A DNA stretch of 12,697 nt, from positions 9,650 through 22,346 of the forward strand of contig DCGI01000096.1 of the NCBI GenBank assembly GCA_002315475.1. The letters run 5' to 3'. The translations under genes were made by a program, and so were the position numbers. Source of the stretch: Christensenella sp. UBA1782. GTDB lineage: Bacteria > Bacillota > Clostridia > Christensenellales > DTU072. This document shows positions 5,219 to 12,627 of this stretch, piece after piece (position 1 is the stretch's first letter; the number at the start of each line of letters is the position of its first letter). The notes below the pieces were generated by a model. The model was not told where the DNA came from. It saw nothing but the letters and a program-made list of their open reading frames with translations, and searched no databases.

Positions 5219-6403
5219 ATGTTTAACGAAAAAATGCACAAATTGGGGAGTAATCGTTCGGTTATTCGAGAATTGTTTGAGTTTGGGAAAGCCCTTGCGC
5301 AAAAGGAAGGCAAGGATAAGGTATACGATTTCTCGTTGGGGAATCCGAGCATACCGGCACCGAGCGTGGTAAAAGAGTCCGTTTTGAAACAAATGGACAT
5401 AAAGGACAGCACCGTATTGCATGGGTATTCTTCCGCACAGGGAGATGCCGACGTTCGGAAAGCCGTTGCCGACCATATTCGCAAAAATTTCGGTTGTGCG
5501 GTAGACGAAAATTTGATTTATATGACGGTGGGAGCGGCGGCCGCGCTTTGCATTTCGTTAAAGGCTTTGCAAGAAGACGGCGATACGTTCTTGACGTTTG
5601 CTCCGTTCTTTCCCGAGTACAGAGTGTTTACCGAGATGACGGGGGCGTCTCTTTGCGTGGTTCCCATGCAGAAGGATTGCTCTTTGAATCTTGTCGAAGC
5701 GGAGAAGTTCATCGACGAGCATACGAAGGGCATTATTTTGAATTCGCCCAACAATCCGTCGGGTGCTGTGTTCGGAGAAGAACAAATCAAGGCACTCTGT
5801 GCGTTACTGACGAAGAAATCCGCCGAATACGGGCATCCGATTTTCTTGATTTCGGACGAACCGTATCGAGAAATCGTCTACGACGGCGTTTTCGTGCCGT
5901 ATTTAATGAATTATTACGATAACGTGATCGTCTGTTACAGTTATAGCAAGTCTTTGTCGTTACCGGGTGAAAGAATCGGATACATAGCCGTTTCTCCCCG
6001 TTGTACCGAAGCGCAAGAACTGTATTATGCCGTTTGCGGTGCGGGCAGAGTGCTTGGCTACGTTTGTGCGCCGCACTTGTTCCAAAGGATTTTGGTAGAT
6101 TGCGTGGACGCCCCCACCGACGTGGAAGCCTACGATAAAAACCGAAAATTGTTGTATTCGTCCTTGACGGCAATGGGATACGAATGTATCAAACCGCAAG
6201 GAGCTTTCTACTTAATGATGCGCTCTTTGGAAGAAGACGCCAACGCTTTTTCCGAAAAGGCAAAACGCTTCGGGCTATTGCTCGTACCCGGAGACAGTTT
6301 CGGTGCTTGCGGATTCGTGCGGATTTCTTATTGCGTTTCGTACGATATGATTTGTCGGTCTTTGCCGGCGTTTGAAGCTTTGAAAAAATCCTATTCCTTA
6401 TGA
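5219..6403 (+). CDS. Pyridoxal-phosphate aminotransferase, class I/II (aspartate aminotransferase-like)
   Basis: This 394-aa cytosolic enzyme transfers amino groups between an amino acid and a 2-oxo acid using PLP. Fold-type I landmarks are clear: LGNPS near 40-44 (substrate entry region), HGYSSAQG (68-75), the NSPNNPSG motif (175-182), SDEPYR (212-217; Asp binds the PLP pyridine nitrogen and Tyr the phenolic oxygen), and SYSKSLSLPGERIGY with the Schiff-base lysine at K244 and a conserved R252. Length is normal for the family. Substrate cannot be set from sequence; aspartate or another common amino acid is likely. It is the first gene of a three-gene operon, and its stop overlaps the trmB start (ATGA). 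The link with two RNA methyltransferases looks like co-expression, not a pathway. Confidence 0.93.
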   Translation: MFNEKMHKLGSNRSVIRELFEFGKALAQKEGKDKVYDFSLGNPSIPAPSVVKESVLKQMDIKDSTVLHGYSSAQGDADVRKAVADHIRKNFGCAVDENLIYMTVGAAAALCISLKALQEDGDTFLTFAPFFPEYRVFTEMTGASLCVVPMQKDCSLNLVEAEKFIDEHTKGIILNSPNNPSGAVFGEEQIKALCALLTKKSAEYGHPIFLISDEPYREIVYDGVFVPYLMNYYDNVIVCYSYSKSLSLPGERIGYIAVSPRCTEAQELYYAVCGAGRVLGYVCAPHLFQRILVDCVDAPTDVEAYDKNRKLLYSSLTAMGYECIKPQGAFYLMMRSLEEDANAFSEKAKRFGLLLVPGDSFGACGFVRISYCVSYDMICRSLPAFEALKKSYSL

Positions 6404-7080
6404 GATTACGCAGAAGACATCATACCGAAAGCAGAATGTTGGAACAGGTAACGGGAAAGTACCTTCTTTCCGATGCGACTTGTCCGCCCGATACCAGAAT
6501 CGCCGAACGGAAGAAAGCCTATTTCGCTTGGGAAGAAATTTTTTCCGAAGTTCGTCCCTTGTGCGTGGAAGTCGGTTGCGGCATGGGTTCGTTTGCGGTG
6601 GAATTCTGCAAGAGGAATGCCGATAAAAATTTGGTGGCGGTGGAGCGAAACGCCAACGTCGTCATGGCGGCGTCCGAGCTTGCCGAACAGAGCGGTTTGG
6701 AAAATCTGCGGATGCTTTGGTCGCCCGCCGAGTGCTTGACGCGTTATTTTCGTCCCGAAAGCGTTTCCGCTCTGTTTTTGAATTTTTCACCGCCCCTTCC
6801 GCAAAAGCCGTACGTTCGGCAACGGTTGACCAATCCGAGATTCTTAAAACTGTACGACGAAATGCTTGTTTCCGGCGGTATGATTTATTTGAAAACCGAC
6901 AGTGCAAGCTTGTACGAATACTCCAAAGAGCAGTTTGAAACATACGGGTTTGAAGTGTTGCGTGCGGAAACCGATTTGTACGCCTGTGCCGATATAAGTG
7001 AAAATATCGCCACCGAATACGAAAAAAGATTCGTCGGACAAGGATTGCCCATATACGCCTTGACGGCGAGAAAGAGGTAA
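6400..7080 (+). CDS. trmB: tRNA (guanine-46-N7)-methyltransferase, TrmB family
   Basis: The 226-aa protein is a SAM-dependent methyltransferase of the TrmB family, which puts m7G at position 46 of the tRNA variable loop. Seen: SAM site VEVGCGMGSF (56-65), VAVERN (79-84), the family segment LNFSPPLPQK then RLTNPRFLKLY (127-152), LKTDS (164-168), and a C-terminal TEYEKRF...LPIYAL. In most TrmB proteins the middle segment reads FSDPWPKKRH and its aspartate is considered catalytic; here that position is proline (P131) and Trp is Leu. The rest is intact, so this may be a lineage variant with altered chemistry, or an impaired enzyme. Translation starts inside the aminotransferase stop codon, implying coupling, and rlmI follows 3 nt later. 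Confidence 0.88.
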   Translation: MRLRRRHHTESRMLEQVTGKYLLSDATCPPDTRIAERKKAYFAWEEIFSEVRPLCVEVGCGMGSFAVEFCKRNADKNLVAVERNANVVMAASELAEQSGLENLRMLWSPAECLTRYFRPESVSALFLNFSPPLPQKPYVRQRLTNPRFLKLYDEMLVSGGMIYLKTDSASLYEYSKEQFETYGFEVLRAETDLYACADISENIATEYEKRFVGQGLPIYALTARKR

Positions 7081-7083
7081 GTC

Positions 7084-8259
7084 ATGTATACCGTAACCTT
7101 GAAAAAAGGAGAAGAAAAAAGACTGTTACAATTTCATCCCTGGGTATATGCCAACGAAGTGGCAAAAATCGAAGGGAAGGACGTGCAGGGGAGCGTGGCG
7201 AGAGTGCAGGCTTTCGACGGAAGATTCGTCGGGTACGGCTTTATCAATCACCATTCCAAAATACTGGTTCGTATCGTTACGAGGGACGAAACGCCCGTAG
7301 ACAGAGATTTCTTTTACGAACGCATTAAAAAGGCAAAGGAGTACCGAGAAACGCTCGGATACGGCGACGCCTATCGAGTGGTGTTTGGCGAAAGCGATAT
7401 GCTGCCTGCGTTGATCGTGGATAAATACGGCGACCATTTGTCGGTACAATTCTTGTGTTTGGGCATGGAAGTCCGCAAAGCGATGATCGTGGAAATTTTG
7501 ACGGAACTGTTTCATCCTGCCTGCATTTTCGAGCGGAGCGACGTATCGGTTCGGGAAAAGGAAGGTTTGCCCGAAGCCAAAGGGGTTCTGTACGGCACCT
7601 TGAACGAAAACCTCGTCATTGTGGAAAACGGCTTGAAACTTGCCATCGATATAGAAAACGGACAGAAGACGGGATACTTCCTTGACCAAAAAGAGAATCG
7701 GGAAAACCTATGTCGCTATGCCAAAGATAAAACCGTTTTGGATTGTTTTTGCAATCAAGGTGGGTTCAGTCTGTGCGCCGCAAAGGCGGGAGCGAAGGAA
7801 GTCACCGCCGTCGATATCAGTCCGCTTGCGTTGGAATGTGTGCGGAAAAATGCCGAACTAAACGGCTTCGATACCATTCGTACGCAGGAAGCCGACGTTT
7901 TTGAATTTCTCAAAAATCTGAAAGAGGAAGAAAAGAAATACGATTTGATTATTCTCGATCCTCCCGCTTTCATAAAAACCGCCGATACCGTCAAAAACGG
8001 CTATTACGGTTATCGGGATATCAACACCCAAGCGTTAAAAGTCCTGCGGGACGGAGGGTATTTGGTAACGTGCAGTTGTTCGCAACATTTGACCGTACCG
8101 ATGTTTATGCAAATGTTGACCGAAGCGAGCGTGGCGGCGAGGACACCCGTCCGCTTTGTGGAATTCCGCACGCAGGCAAGGGATCACGCACCCCTTCTCG
8201 GTGCCGAAGAAGGGCTCTACTTAAAAGTCGCCGTTTTACAAAAAATCAGGCGTTATTGA
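7084..8259 (+). CDS. rlmI: 23S rRNA m5C methyltransferase, RlmI-like (PUA domain plus SAM methyltransferase)
   Basis: This 391-aa protein matches the RlmI/YccW family, which methylates C5 of a cytosine in 23S rRNA (C1962 in E. coli). An N-terminal PUA RNA-binding domain (about 1-75, with HPWVYANEV and GYGF) leads to a linker with VDKYGD and TGYFLDQKENR (196-206), then the Rossmann domain: motif I LDCFCNQGGFSL (219-230), VDIS (243-246), catalytic-region LDPPAF (291-296) and TCSCSQHL (329-336) with the expected cysteine nucleophile pair. Length fits the family. A GAGGT ribosome site (7074-7078) overlaps the trmB stop. The 3' end overlaps the convergent unknown gene by 14 nt (8246-8259), with no terminator visible between them. 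Confidence 0.93.
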   Translation: MYTVTLKKGEEKRLLQFHPWVYANEVAKIEGKDVQGSVARVQAFDGRFVGYGFINHHSKILVRIVTRDETPVDRDFFYERIKKAKEYRETLGYGDAYRVVFGESDMLPALIVDKYGDHLSVQFLCLGMEVRKAMIVEILTELFHPACIFERSDVSVREKEGLPEAKGVLYGTLNENLVIVENGLKLAIDIENGQKTGYFLDQKENRENLCRYAKDKTVLDCFCNQGGFSLCAAKAGAKEVTAVDISPLALECVRKNAELNGFDTIRTQEADVFEFLKNLKEEEKKYDLIILDPPAFIKTADTVKNGYYGYRDINTQALKVLRDGGYLVTCSCSQHLTVPMFMQMLTEASVAARTPVRFVEFRTQARDHAPLLGAEEGLYLKVAVLQKIRRY

Positions 8260-8974
8260 TTTTTCCCGTTTTGGCGTCTTGAAAAAACAGCCAGTATCCC
8301 TCGTATTCGGGCAAGTTCGGGATTGCTAAAAATTCGGCTATGCCGTCCGCTATCTTAGGCGGTTTGACGGCTTCCTTGCCCGGCACGCCGTATCCCAAAT
8401 AAGTGACGGCACCGTTATCGGTGAGTTTGCCGATAACGTAATAATCCTCTTTTTCATAACGAATTTTTACCCATTGAGAATCGGGGATGCGTTCGGATAA
8501 AAAAGTTTCGGCAGGGTGGATGACGAATAGTTCATCCACTTTTTCTTTTATCGTCTTATAAAAATCATCCTTTTCCCGAGAAAGCTTTTCCAAAATATCG
8601 TCTTTTTCCGTCGGGGAAGGAACGGGCGGGGCGGCTGTTTCCGCAACCTCCGGTTGCGGTTGCGGAGCGAAGTGTTTTTTCCATTCGGAAAAAGACACGT
8701 TCGCTCCGCCCGTAGCGACCGAACCTTGTTCGGTCGCTACCAAACAGCCGATTTCGTCGCCCGACTTCATTCCGGAAGAAAGCGAAATCTCCGTTTGGGT
8801 TCCCGAAAGCGGAAAAGAATATACCGAATCCCCTATTTTCAATATTGCTCCCATTTGGTCGGTAAAGGAATCGCCCACCACTTTGACGCCGACGTCACTT
8901 CCTACTTGAATGACGGTTAGGTAGCCGAGAGTCTTTCCGTTGGAAAGGATAATCGTTTTTTTATAAAGTGCCAT
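8246..8974 (-). CDS. Two-domain protein of unknown function with a hairpin-rich interior
   Basis: I do not recognise this 242-aa protein. Residues 1-100 form a beta-rich domain (MALYKKTIILSNGK, then VGDSVYSFPLSG). Residues 102-125 are a Pro/Ala/Gln/Glu linker (PQPQPEVAETAAPPVPSP), 126-150 are charged and helical, and 155-242 form a second domain with QWVKIRYEKEDYYVIGKL, YLGYGVPG and EGYWLFFQDAKTG. That last block resembles a domain I recall from other gut Clostridia proteins but cannot name. There is no signal peptide or membrane helix, so it is probably cytosolic. No strong ribosome site precedes the ATG, and an ATATC/GATAT pair flanks it. It is last in the - strand run, 33 nt after the dehydrogenase. 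Codons 79-112 coincide with three tiled hairpins (8641-8740). Confidence 0.8.
   Translation of the reverse strand: MALYKKTIILSNGKTLGYLTVIQVGSDVGVKVVGDSFTDQMGAILKIGDSVYSFPLSGTQTEISLSSGMKSGDEIGCLVATEQGSVATGGANVSFSEWKKHFAPQPQPEVAETAAPPVPSPTEKDDILEKLSREKDDFYKTIKEKVDELFVIHPAETFLSERIPDSQWVKIRYEKEDYYVIGKLTDNGAVTYLGYGVPGKEAVKPPKIADGIAEFLAIPNLPEYEGYWLFFQDAKTGKINNA
8641..8740 (-). repeat. Three tiled hairpins inside a coding sequence
   Basis: In mRNA order: hairpin C (8740-8712) has perfect 13-bp arms, GTAGCGACCGAAC and GTTCGGTCGCTAC, with a 3-nt loop. Two nt later, hairpin B (8709-8662) has GCGGAGCGAA, GTGT and TTTTTCC pairing with GGAAAAA, ACAC and TTCGCTCCGC, i.e. 21 bp with two one-base bulges and a GAAT loop. 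Two nt later, hairpin A (8659-8641) has CCGCAACC and GGTTGCGG with a 3-nt loop. The left arm of A can also pair with 8658-8665, a tandem TTGCGG copy that would disrupt B. The frame stays open, encoding residues 79-112; hairpin C encodes the pseudo-repeat VATEQGSVAT. There is no T-run after any stem that would make an ordinary terminator. Confidence 0.85.
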
Positions 8975-9007
8975 ATCGTTATGATATGATGTTCCTATTC
9001 CGATTAT

Positions 9008-9799
9008 TCAATCGGGCGATAAGAAATGATTTTTCAGAAGGAGTAAAAGAAGGGGTAGGGGGAGAAGGCGAAAAGCAAGGCGGTAGAGTTTGGTTTTGAA
9101 TCCCGAACAAAGCAAAGGAGAACCGGTTTCGATACAAGCTCGAAAAACGTCGGAAGCGACCCGTTCGGGTGCGTAACCCGTTTGTTCGATTTGTTCCAAT
9201 CGTTTAACCGATGCCTGTAAGGCGTCACCGTAATCGCTCACGCGATTTTGCGGATAGATTTTCCGTGCATAGGAAAAGTCTGTTTGCGTGCCGTTCGGCA
9301 AGACGGAAATCAGCCGAACGTTTTTCGGCTTTAATTCCGCTTGCAAGCCGACGATAAAGGCGTTCAGGGCGGCTTTTGAGGAGGCGTAAAAGGTGTCGAA
9401 GGGGACGGGACAAAGAGATTCTATCGAGCCGATAACGCAGGCGGTGCCGAAACTGTGTCGCAGTGCGGGAAGTAACCGTTGCAGACAGGAAACGAAGCCG
9501 AAAAAATTGACTTCGAATAAATAGCGATAGTCGGATTCTTGTATATACTCCAAAGGTGCCGCCACGCTGCAACCTGCCGCGTAGAGAAGGTAGTGAATTT
9601 CCGAGTGTTCCCGAAGAATGTCGGAAAGAATTTTATCGGCGTTTTCCCGGTCGGTTATATCGCATAAATAATTGATGACGTCGGATAAAACGCAATCGGT
9701 TCGAGAAAGGTTGAGGACGGTGTATCCCTCCCGTAAAAACTTTTTGGCGCAAGCGTACCCGATGCCCGAAGAGGCTCCTACGATAAGAACGGTTTTCAT
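9008..9799 (-). CDS. Short-chain dehydrogenase/reductase (classical SDR)
   Basis: The 263-aa protein is an NAD(P)-dependent oxidoreductase of the classical SDR family. It shows the cofactor motif GASSGIG (8-14), CDIT (46-49), YAAG (73-76, the NNAG equivalent), N98, S125 and YASSK (Y138, K142), the usual Asn-Ser-Tyr-Lys tetrad. NLSRTD after beta-2 suggests possible NADP preference. The C-terminus has a Leu/Pro-rich hydrophobic stretch (FRLLPLPLLLLLLKN) that may dock to a membrane or partner. I start at the ATG at 9799, which gives the standard MKTVLIVGASSGIG opening; the upstream ATG at 9853 would add 18 non-family residues and overlap the preceding gene. There is no clear ribosome site at 9799. 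A TATAAT on the - strand (9832-9827) may be an internal promoter. The substrate is unknown. Confidence 0.9.
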   Translation of the reverse strand: MKTVLIVGASSGIGYACAKKFLREGYTVLNLSRTDCVLSDVINYLCDITDRENADKILSDILREHSEIHYLLYAAGCSVAAPLEYIQESDYRYLFEVNFFGFVSCLQRLLPALRHSFGTACVIGSIESLCPVPFDTFYASSKAALNAFIVGLQAELKPKNVRLISVLPNGTQTDFSYARKIYPQNRVSDYGDALQASVKRLEQIEQTGYAPERVASDVFRACIETGSPLLCSGFKTKLYRLAFRLLPLPLLLLLLKNHFLSPD

Positions 9800-9827
9800 A
9801 CTTTGAGTATGTGCAAGGTTTTTTTTA

Positions 9828-11615
9828 TTATACTTCGATTTCCAAACCGACAAAAGAATACGGTTCTATTTTTTCGTTTAGGTATATAATGTTTCCGCTT
9901 CGGTAACCCGAACAGGCTATAAAATGAATTTTCCCGTTCGGTAGGGAGGTTTCGACGGCGGGGAGAGGAACGGCGTCGGGAGAGCAATTCGTGATGCCGA
10001 GCGCATAAGAACGTTCTCCTTTTGCCGCCGTTACGTGCAGGTCGGCGTGTTTGGGAAGGGTGAACGGCAGAGCTTGACGCGATACCCATTCGATTTGTTC
10101 GACGATGGTTTTTTGCAGGGCATAGGTAAAGAAACGTTCTTCTTCGCCGACGAGAGGAGCGTCGTAACCGTCTACGGCAAGAACGTAAAAACGTTGTCCC
10201 TTTTCGTTCTCGTAAGAATAGGGCGGGGTGTGGGAAAAGCCGACGTCCCAAGCGCGGTCGGTCAGTATACGGGCGGCGACCGCGTCGAGGATAAGACCTC
10301 TGTCCGCATAACGGTCGGGCAAGGTGCGGGCGTTTTCGCCGAAGCAAACGACGGCTCCTTCTCGTGCCTCTCGGAAAGTCAGCGGTATGCCCGAGAAAAA
10401 GCGAGGAGCACGGTCAAAAAAGGAATGCGCGATATACTCTTGTCGAGCGATATAAGTTTTGAGAAAGGCGGGGAGGGGATACCGATAGCGGAAAGAAGGT
10501 TTTTTCGGCAGTACCCAAGAGCGAAGCTTGTGCATTTCTTCGTAAACGGTAACGCCGACGGGCGTTTTCCCCGCAAAAAGATTTTGAATTTCCTTGCGTA
10601 ACGGTGCGTTATAGGCGTGATGGTCGGCGTATCCCGTTTCATAGCCGAACGGTAAAGTGTAATCGTATATATATTTTAATATGTTCGGACAGTCGGGGAG
10701 CAGAGCGAGATGATAGGCTTCCAAAAAGGAAGAGGGTACGACGTAGCGCGGACGCGGATAGGTATCCCCCTCGCAGAAGAAGTCGATATTCCTTTCTCGG
10801 CACCAAGCCGCCTGCATGCGGGTATAATCGATGACGGAACGGAGAGAACCCCAAGAGCTTTTTACCGTCCAATAGGGTGCGCCGATCGTCCGTAAAAAAG
10901 GCTTGTTGTTGCCTGCCAAAGCCGACGCCAGCTCGAAGACGTCGGTACCGTTTTCGTCCCACGTATCGAAGCAGGTACAGAATCCCGCTCGTATGGTTGG
11001 ATTGACTTCGTCAATGGCTTGCCGAACCCCTTTTGCAAAGGCAAGCATACTGTCACGTGCAACGTCCAACCACGCCGAACGCAGCGGATTTTCCCCGTTC
11101 GAGAACATTTTTCGGAAAAGGAAAAAATTCGGAACGATTTGATGCGTGCGACGGCGAAATTCCTTCGTATGCAGTTTGCAGGCGCAGCCGATTCCGTAAG
11201 AACGTACGGATAAACGGAAGTCGTCGTCCAACATAATGGCGTCGGGACGAACGGAAGCAAGTTTTCGGACGTAGGCAAAATAGTCCTTGCGAAAGTCCTC
11301 GTCCAACGGGCAAAAAGAACCTTTGTCCTTGCGAAAATCAAATCCCTTTATGGCGGTGTATTTTGTATGCTTTGCCGCCGCCACGATGGGATCGTGGCTG
11401 AAACAGTTTACCCAAATGCCGGTGCCGATTCCTTCCTTTTCGAAAAGGGGTCGGAGGAAGGCGTATTTTTGAAGTTGGGATTCCAAACCGTCTTCGTAAA
11501 AGTTTTTGAATAAACAAAAAAAGACGAAGTCGGCGCCGTTCTTTACGAAGTCGGCAAGGACGGCTTGATAGTTATTTTCGTCGATGCGATCGATGGCAAA
11601 AGGGACTAAGAGCAT
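9828..11615 (-). CDS. Putative glycoside-hydrolase-like TIM-barrel protein
   Basis: This 595-aa protein has no signal peptide and is probably cytosolic. The opening MLLVPFAIDRID and alternating segments such as GADFVFFCLF (27-36), GTGIWVNCF (64-72), PDAIMLDDDFRL (124-135), RAGFCTCFDTWD (209-220) and IDFFCEGDTYPRPRY (277-291) look like successive beta strands of a TIM barrel. The acidic residues at strand ends (D130-D132 and E282) are candidate catalytic acids. The C-terminal third (from about 430) reads like accessory beta domains. The layout is reminiscent of clan GH-A beta-galactosidase-type enzymes, but I cannot assign a family. The start at 11615 has GGAGG 4 nt upstream (11624-11620) and overlaps the GntR gene by 10 nt. 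A longer upstream extension of the frame only shadows that gene. Context (ABC transporter, GntR, SDR) suggests sugar or glycoconjugate use. Confidence 0.72.
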   Translation of the reverse strand: MLLVPFAIDRIDENNYQAVLADFVKNGADFVFFCLFKNFYEDGLESQLQKYAFLRPLFEKEGIGTGIWVNCFSHDPIVAAAKHTKYTAIKGFDFRKDKGSFCPLDEDFRKDYFAYVRKLASVRPDAIMLDDDFRLSVRSYGIGCACKLHTKEFRRRTHQIVPNFFLFRKMFSNGENPLRSAWLDVARDSMLAFAKGVRQAIDEVNPTIRAGFCTCFDTWDENGTDVFELASALAGNNKPFLRTIGAPYWTVKSSWGSLRSVIDYTRMQAAWCRERNIDFFCEGDTYPRPRYVVPSSFLEAYHLALLPDCPNILKYIYDYTLPFGYETGYADHHAYNAPLRKEIQNLFAGKTPVGVTVYEEMHKLRSWVLPKKPSFRYRYPLPAFLKTYIARQEYIAHSFFDRAPRFFSGIPLTFREAREGAVVCFGENARTLPDRYADRGLILDAVAARILTDRAWDVGFSHTPPYSYENEKGQRFYVLAVDGYDAPLVGEEERFFTYALQKTIVEQIEWVSRQALPFTLPKHADLHVTAAKGERSYALGITNCSPDAVPLPAVETSLPNGKIHFIACSGYRSGNIIYLNEKIEPYSFVGLEIEV

Positions 11616-11983
11616 GGTTCCTCCGTTTTTTTGATAAGAAGTGCGATGATTTCGGAATCGGACAAGCCTTCCGTTCGGCAGGCGGCGATAAATTCTTCGG
11701 CTTTGGTTTCCAAATGGAAACCGTCCCGTGCTATTCTCTGTCGAGCGGACGGCGAAACGAAAGAACCTTTTCCCGCAAGGGTATAAAGATAACCTCGTTT
11801 TTCCAATTCTTCGTAAGCGGTCTTGACGGTGACGATGGCAACGTTGACTTCTTTGGCAACGAACCGTATGGAAGGCAGGCAAAAATCGGGCGGAAGAGAG
11901 CCGTCCGAAATTTGCAGAGCGATTTGTCTGACGATTTGTTTATAAAGCGGAATTTCGCTTTGCGCTTGTAAAACGAGGTGCAT
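11606..11983 (-). CDS. GntR-family regulator, YtrA subfamily
   Basis: The 125-aa protein is a YtrA-type GntR regulator: a winged-helix DNA-binding domain (about 10-78, with IPLYKQIVRQI, LPSIRFVAKEVNVAIVTVKTAYEELEKRG split across helices, and GKGSFV wing) followed by a short helical dimerisation tail (80-125). The absence of a large effector domain is typical of YtrA proteins, which usually repress an adjacent ABC transporter operon. The start codon overlaps the permease stop by one base (TAATG), so translation is coupled. The gene sits after the ATPase and permease, whereas ytrA-type genes generally come first. Its end overlaps the next gene by 10 nt. Confidence 0.92.
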   Translation of the reverse strand: MHLVLQAQSEIPLYKQIVRQIALQISDGSLPPDFCLPSIRFVAKEVNVAIVTVKTAYEELEKRGYLYTLAGKGSFVSPSARQRIARDGFHLETKAEEFIAACRTEGLSDSEIIALLIKKTEEPCS

Positions 11984-12627
11984 TATAAGTTATAAGAATC
12001 AAAAACTTTTACCGATTTTTTATAGGCAGTCACCATGCTGAAAATATAGAAAAGAACGCCGAAAACAAGGACGGGAATTTGCAGGAGGAGACACGCCGGA
12101 TCGAGGGAATCCAACACCGCCCTTACCGGCTGAATTACCTGTATAAGTGTTTCGAAAAGGGCGGTCGTCATTGTATACCCGAGTAAGGCAAGCAGAAGCG
12201 GATTTGTCATTTTCAGATTCTTAAAGTACAACGGGAAAAAGATAAGAAGGAATACGCCGTACTCGATACAAGTGATTCCGACGAAGGTCAAATTCGGATC
12301 GCAAAGGGTGTTTCCGTTCGGCTTGACAAAGAGGGCGTCGAGGATGAGTAAAGGGATGGCGACGAGTATCGTTCCCGTCTGTCCGAAGACGACGTCAAAG
12401 AAGCGGACGGCTACGATTTGTTTACGGGAAACGGGAAGCGTCATCAAAAATTCGTACTCTCGATTTGCCCCGAAAGAAGGGAACAAAGTCGTCACGAAAA
12501 AGAGGAAGTACAGCATCCCCACGCAGAGCGGATAATTCGGAATAAGCAGCAAAAGAGGCATGGCAAAAAAGGCGTAATTATACCACTTCCAGTTTAGGGT
12601 GAGTTCTCGCTTAATGAGTGCTTTCAT
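11983..12627 (-). CDS. ABC-2 type transporter permease
   Basis: The 214-aa protein has about six hydrophobic segments (roughly 17-31, 35-50, 84-104, 113-134, 143-164, 183-204) and the cytoplasmic N-terminus MKALIKRELTLNWKWYNY typical of ABC-2 permeases. NREYEFLMTLPVSRKQIVAVRF (55-76, read as REYEFLMTLPVSRKQI) is the usual coupling-region signature of bacterial ABC-2 subunits. It should pair with the ATPase encoded just upstream, in a YtrBC-like exporter or importer of unknown substrate. A strong AAGGAGG site (12640-12634) precedes the ATG by 6 nt, and the first 17 nt overlap the end of the ATPase gene. Expression is probably controlled by the following GntR gene. Confidence 0.9.
   Translation of the reverse strand: MKALIKRELTLNWKWYNYAFFAMPLLLLIPNYPLCVGMLYFLFFVTTLFPSFGANREYEFLMTLPVSRKQIVAVRFFDVVFGQTGTILVAIPLLILDALFVKPNGNTLCDPNLTFVGITCIEYGVFLLIFFPLYFKNLKMTNPLLLALLGYTMTTALFETLIQVIQPVRAVLDSLDPACLLLQIPVLVFGVLFYIFSMVTAYKKSVKVFDSYNL

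Noticed and set aside
5494..6375. Several long open frames on both strands inside the aminotransferase gene
   Set aside because: Shadow frames with Arg/Ser-rich, motif-free products; the aminotransferase frame carries every PLP-family motif.
9000..9015. CCGATT-ATTC-AATCGG palindrome over the dehydrogenase stop codon
   Set aside because: A 6-bp stem without a T-run on the transcribed strand; too weak to call a terminator.
9292..9325. CGTTCGGC/GCCGAACG hairpin followed by TTTTT on the + strand
   Set aside because: It lies inside the dehydrogenase coding sequence, antisense to it, with an 8-bp stem and 13-nt loop. This is within chance expectation and no + strand gene ends here.
11380..11398. 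GCCACGAT-GGG-ATCGTGGC perfect hairpin
   Set aside because: An 8-bp stem inside a coding region with no neighbouring structure; about one such case is expected by chance in a window of this size.
11616..11882. N-terminal extension of the hydrolase-like frame up to 11882
   Set aside because: It runs over the GntR gene in another frame and gives an Arg-rich shadow sequence. The ATG at 11615 has GGAGG at ideal spacing.
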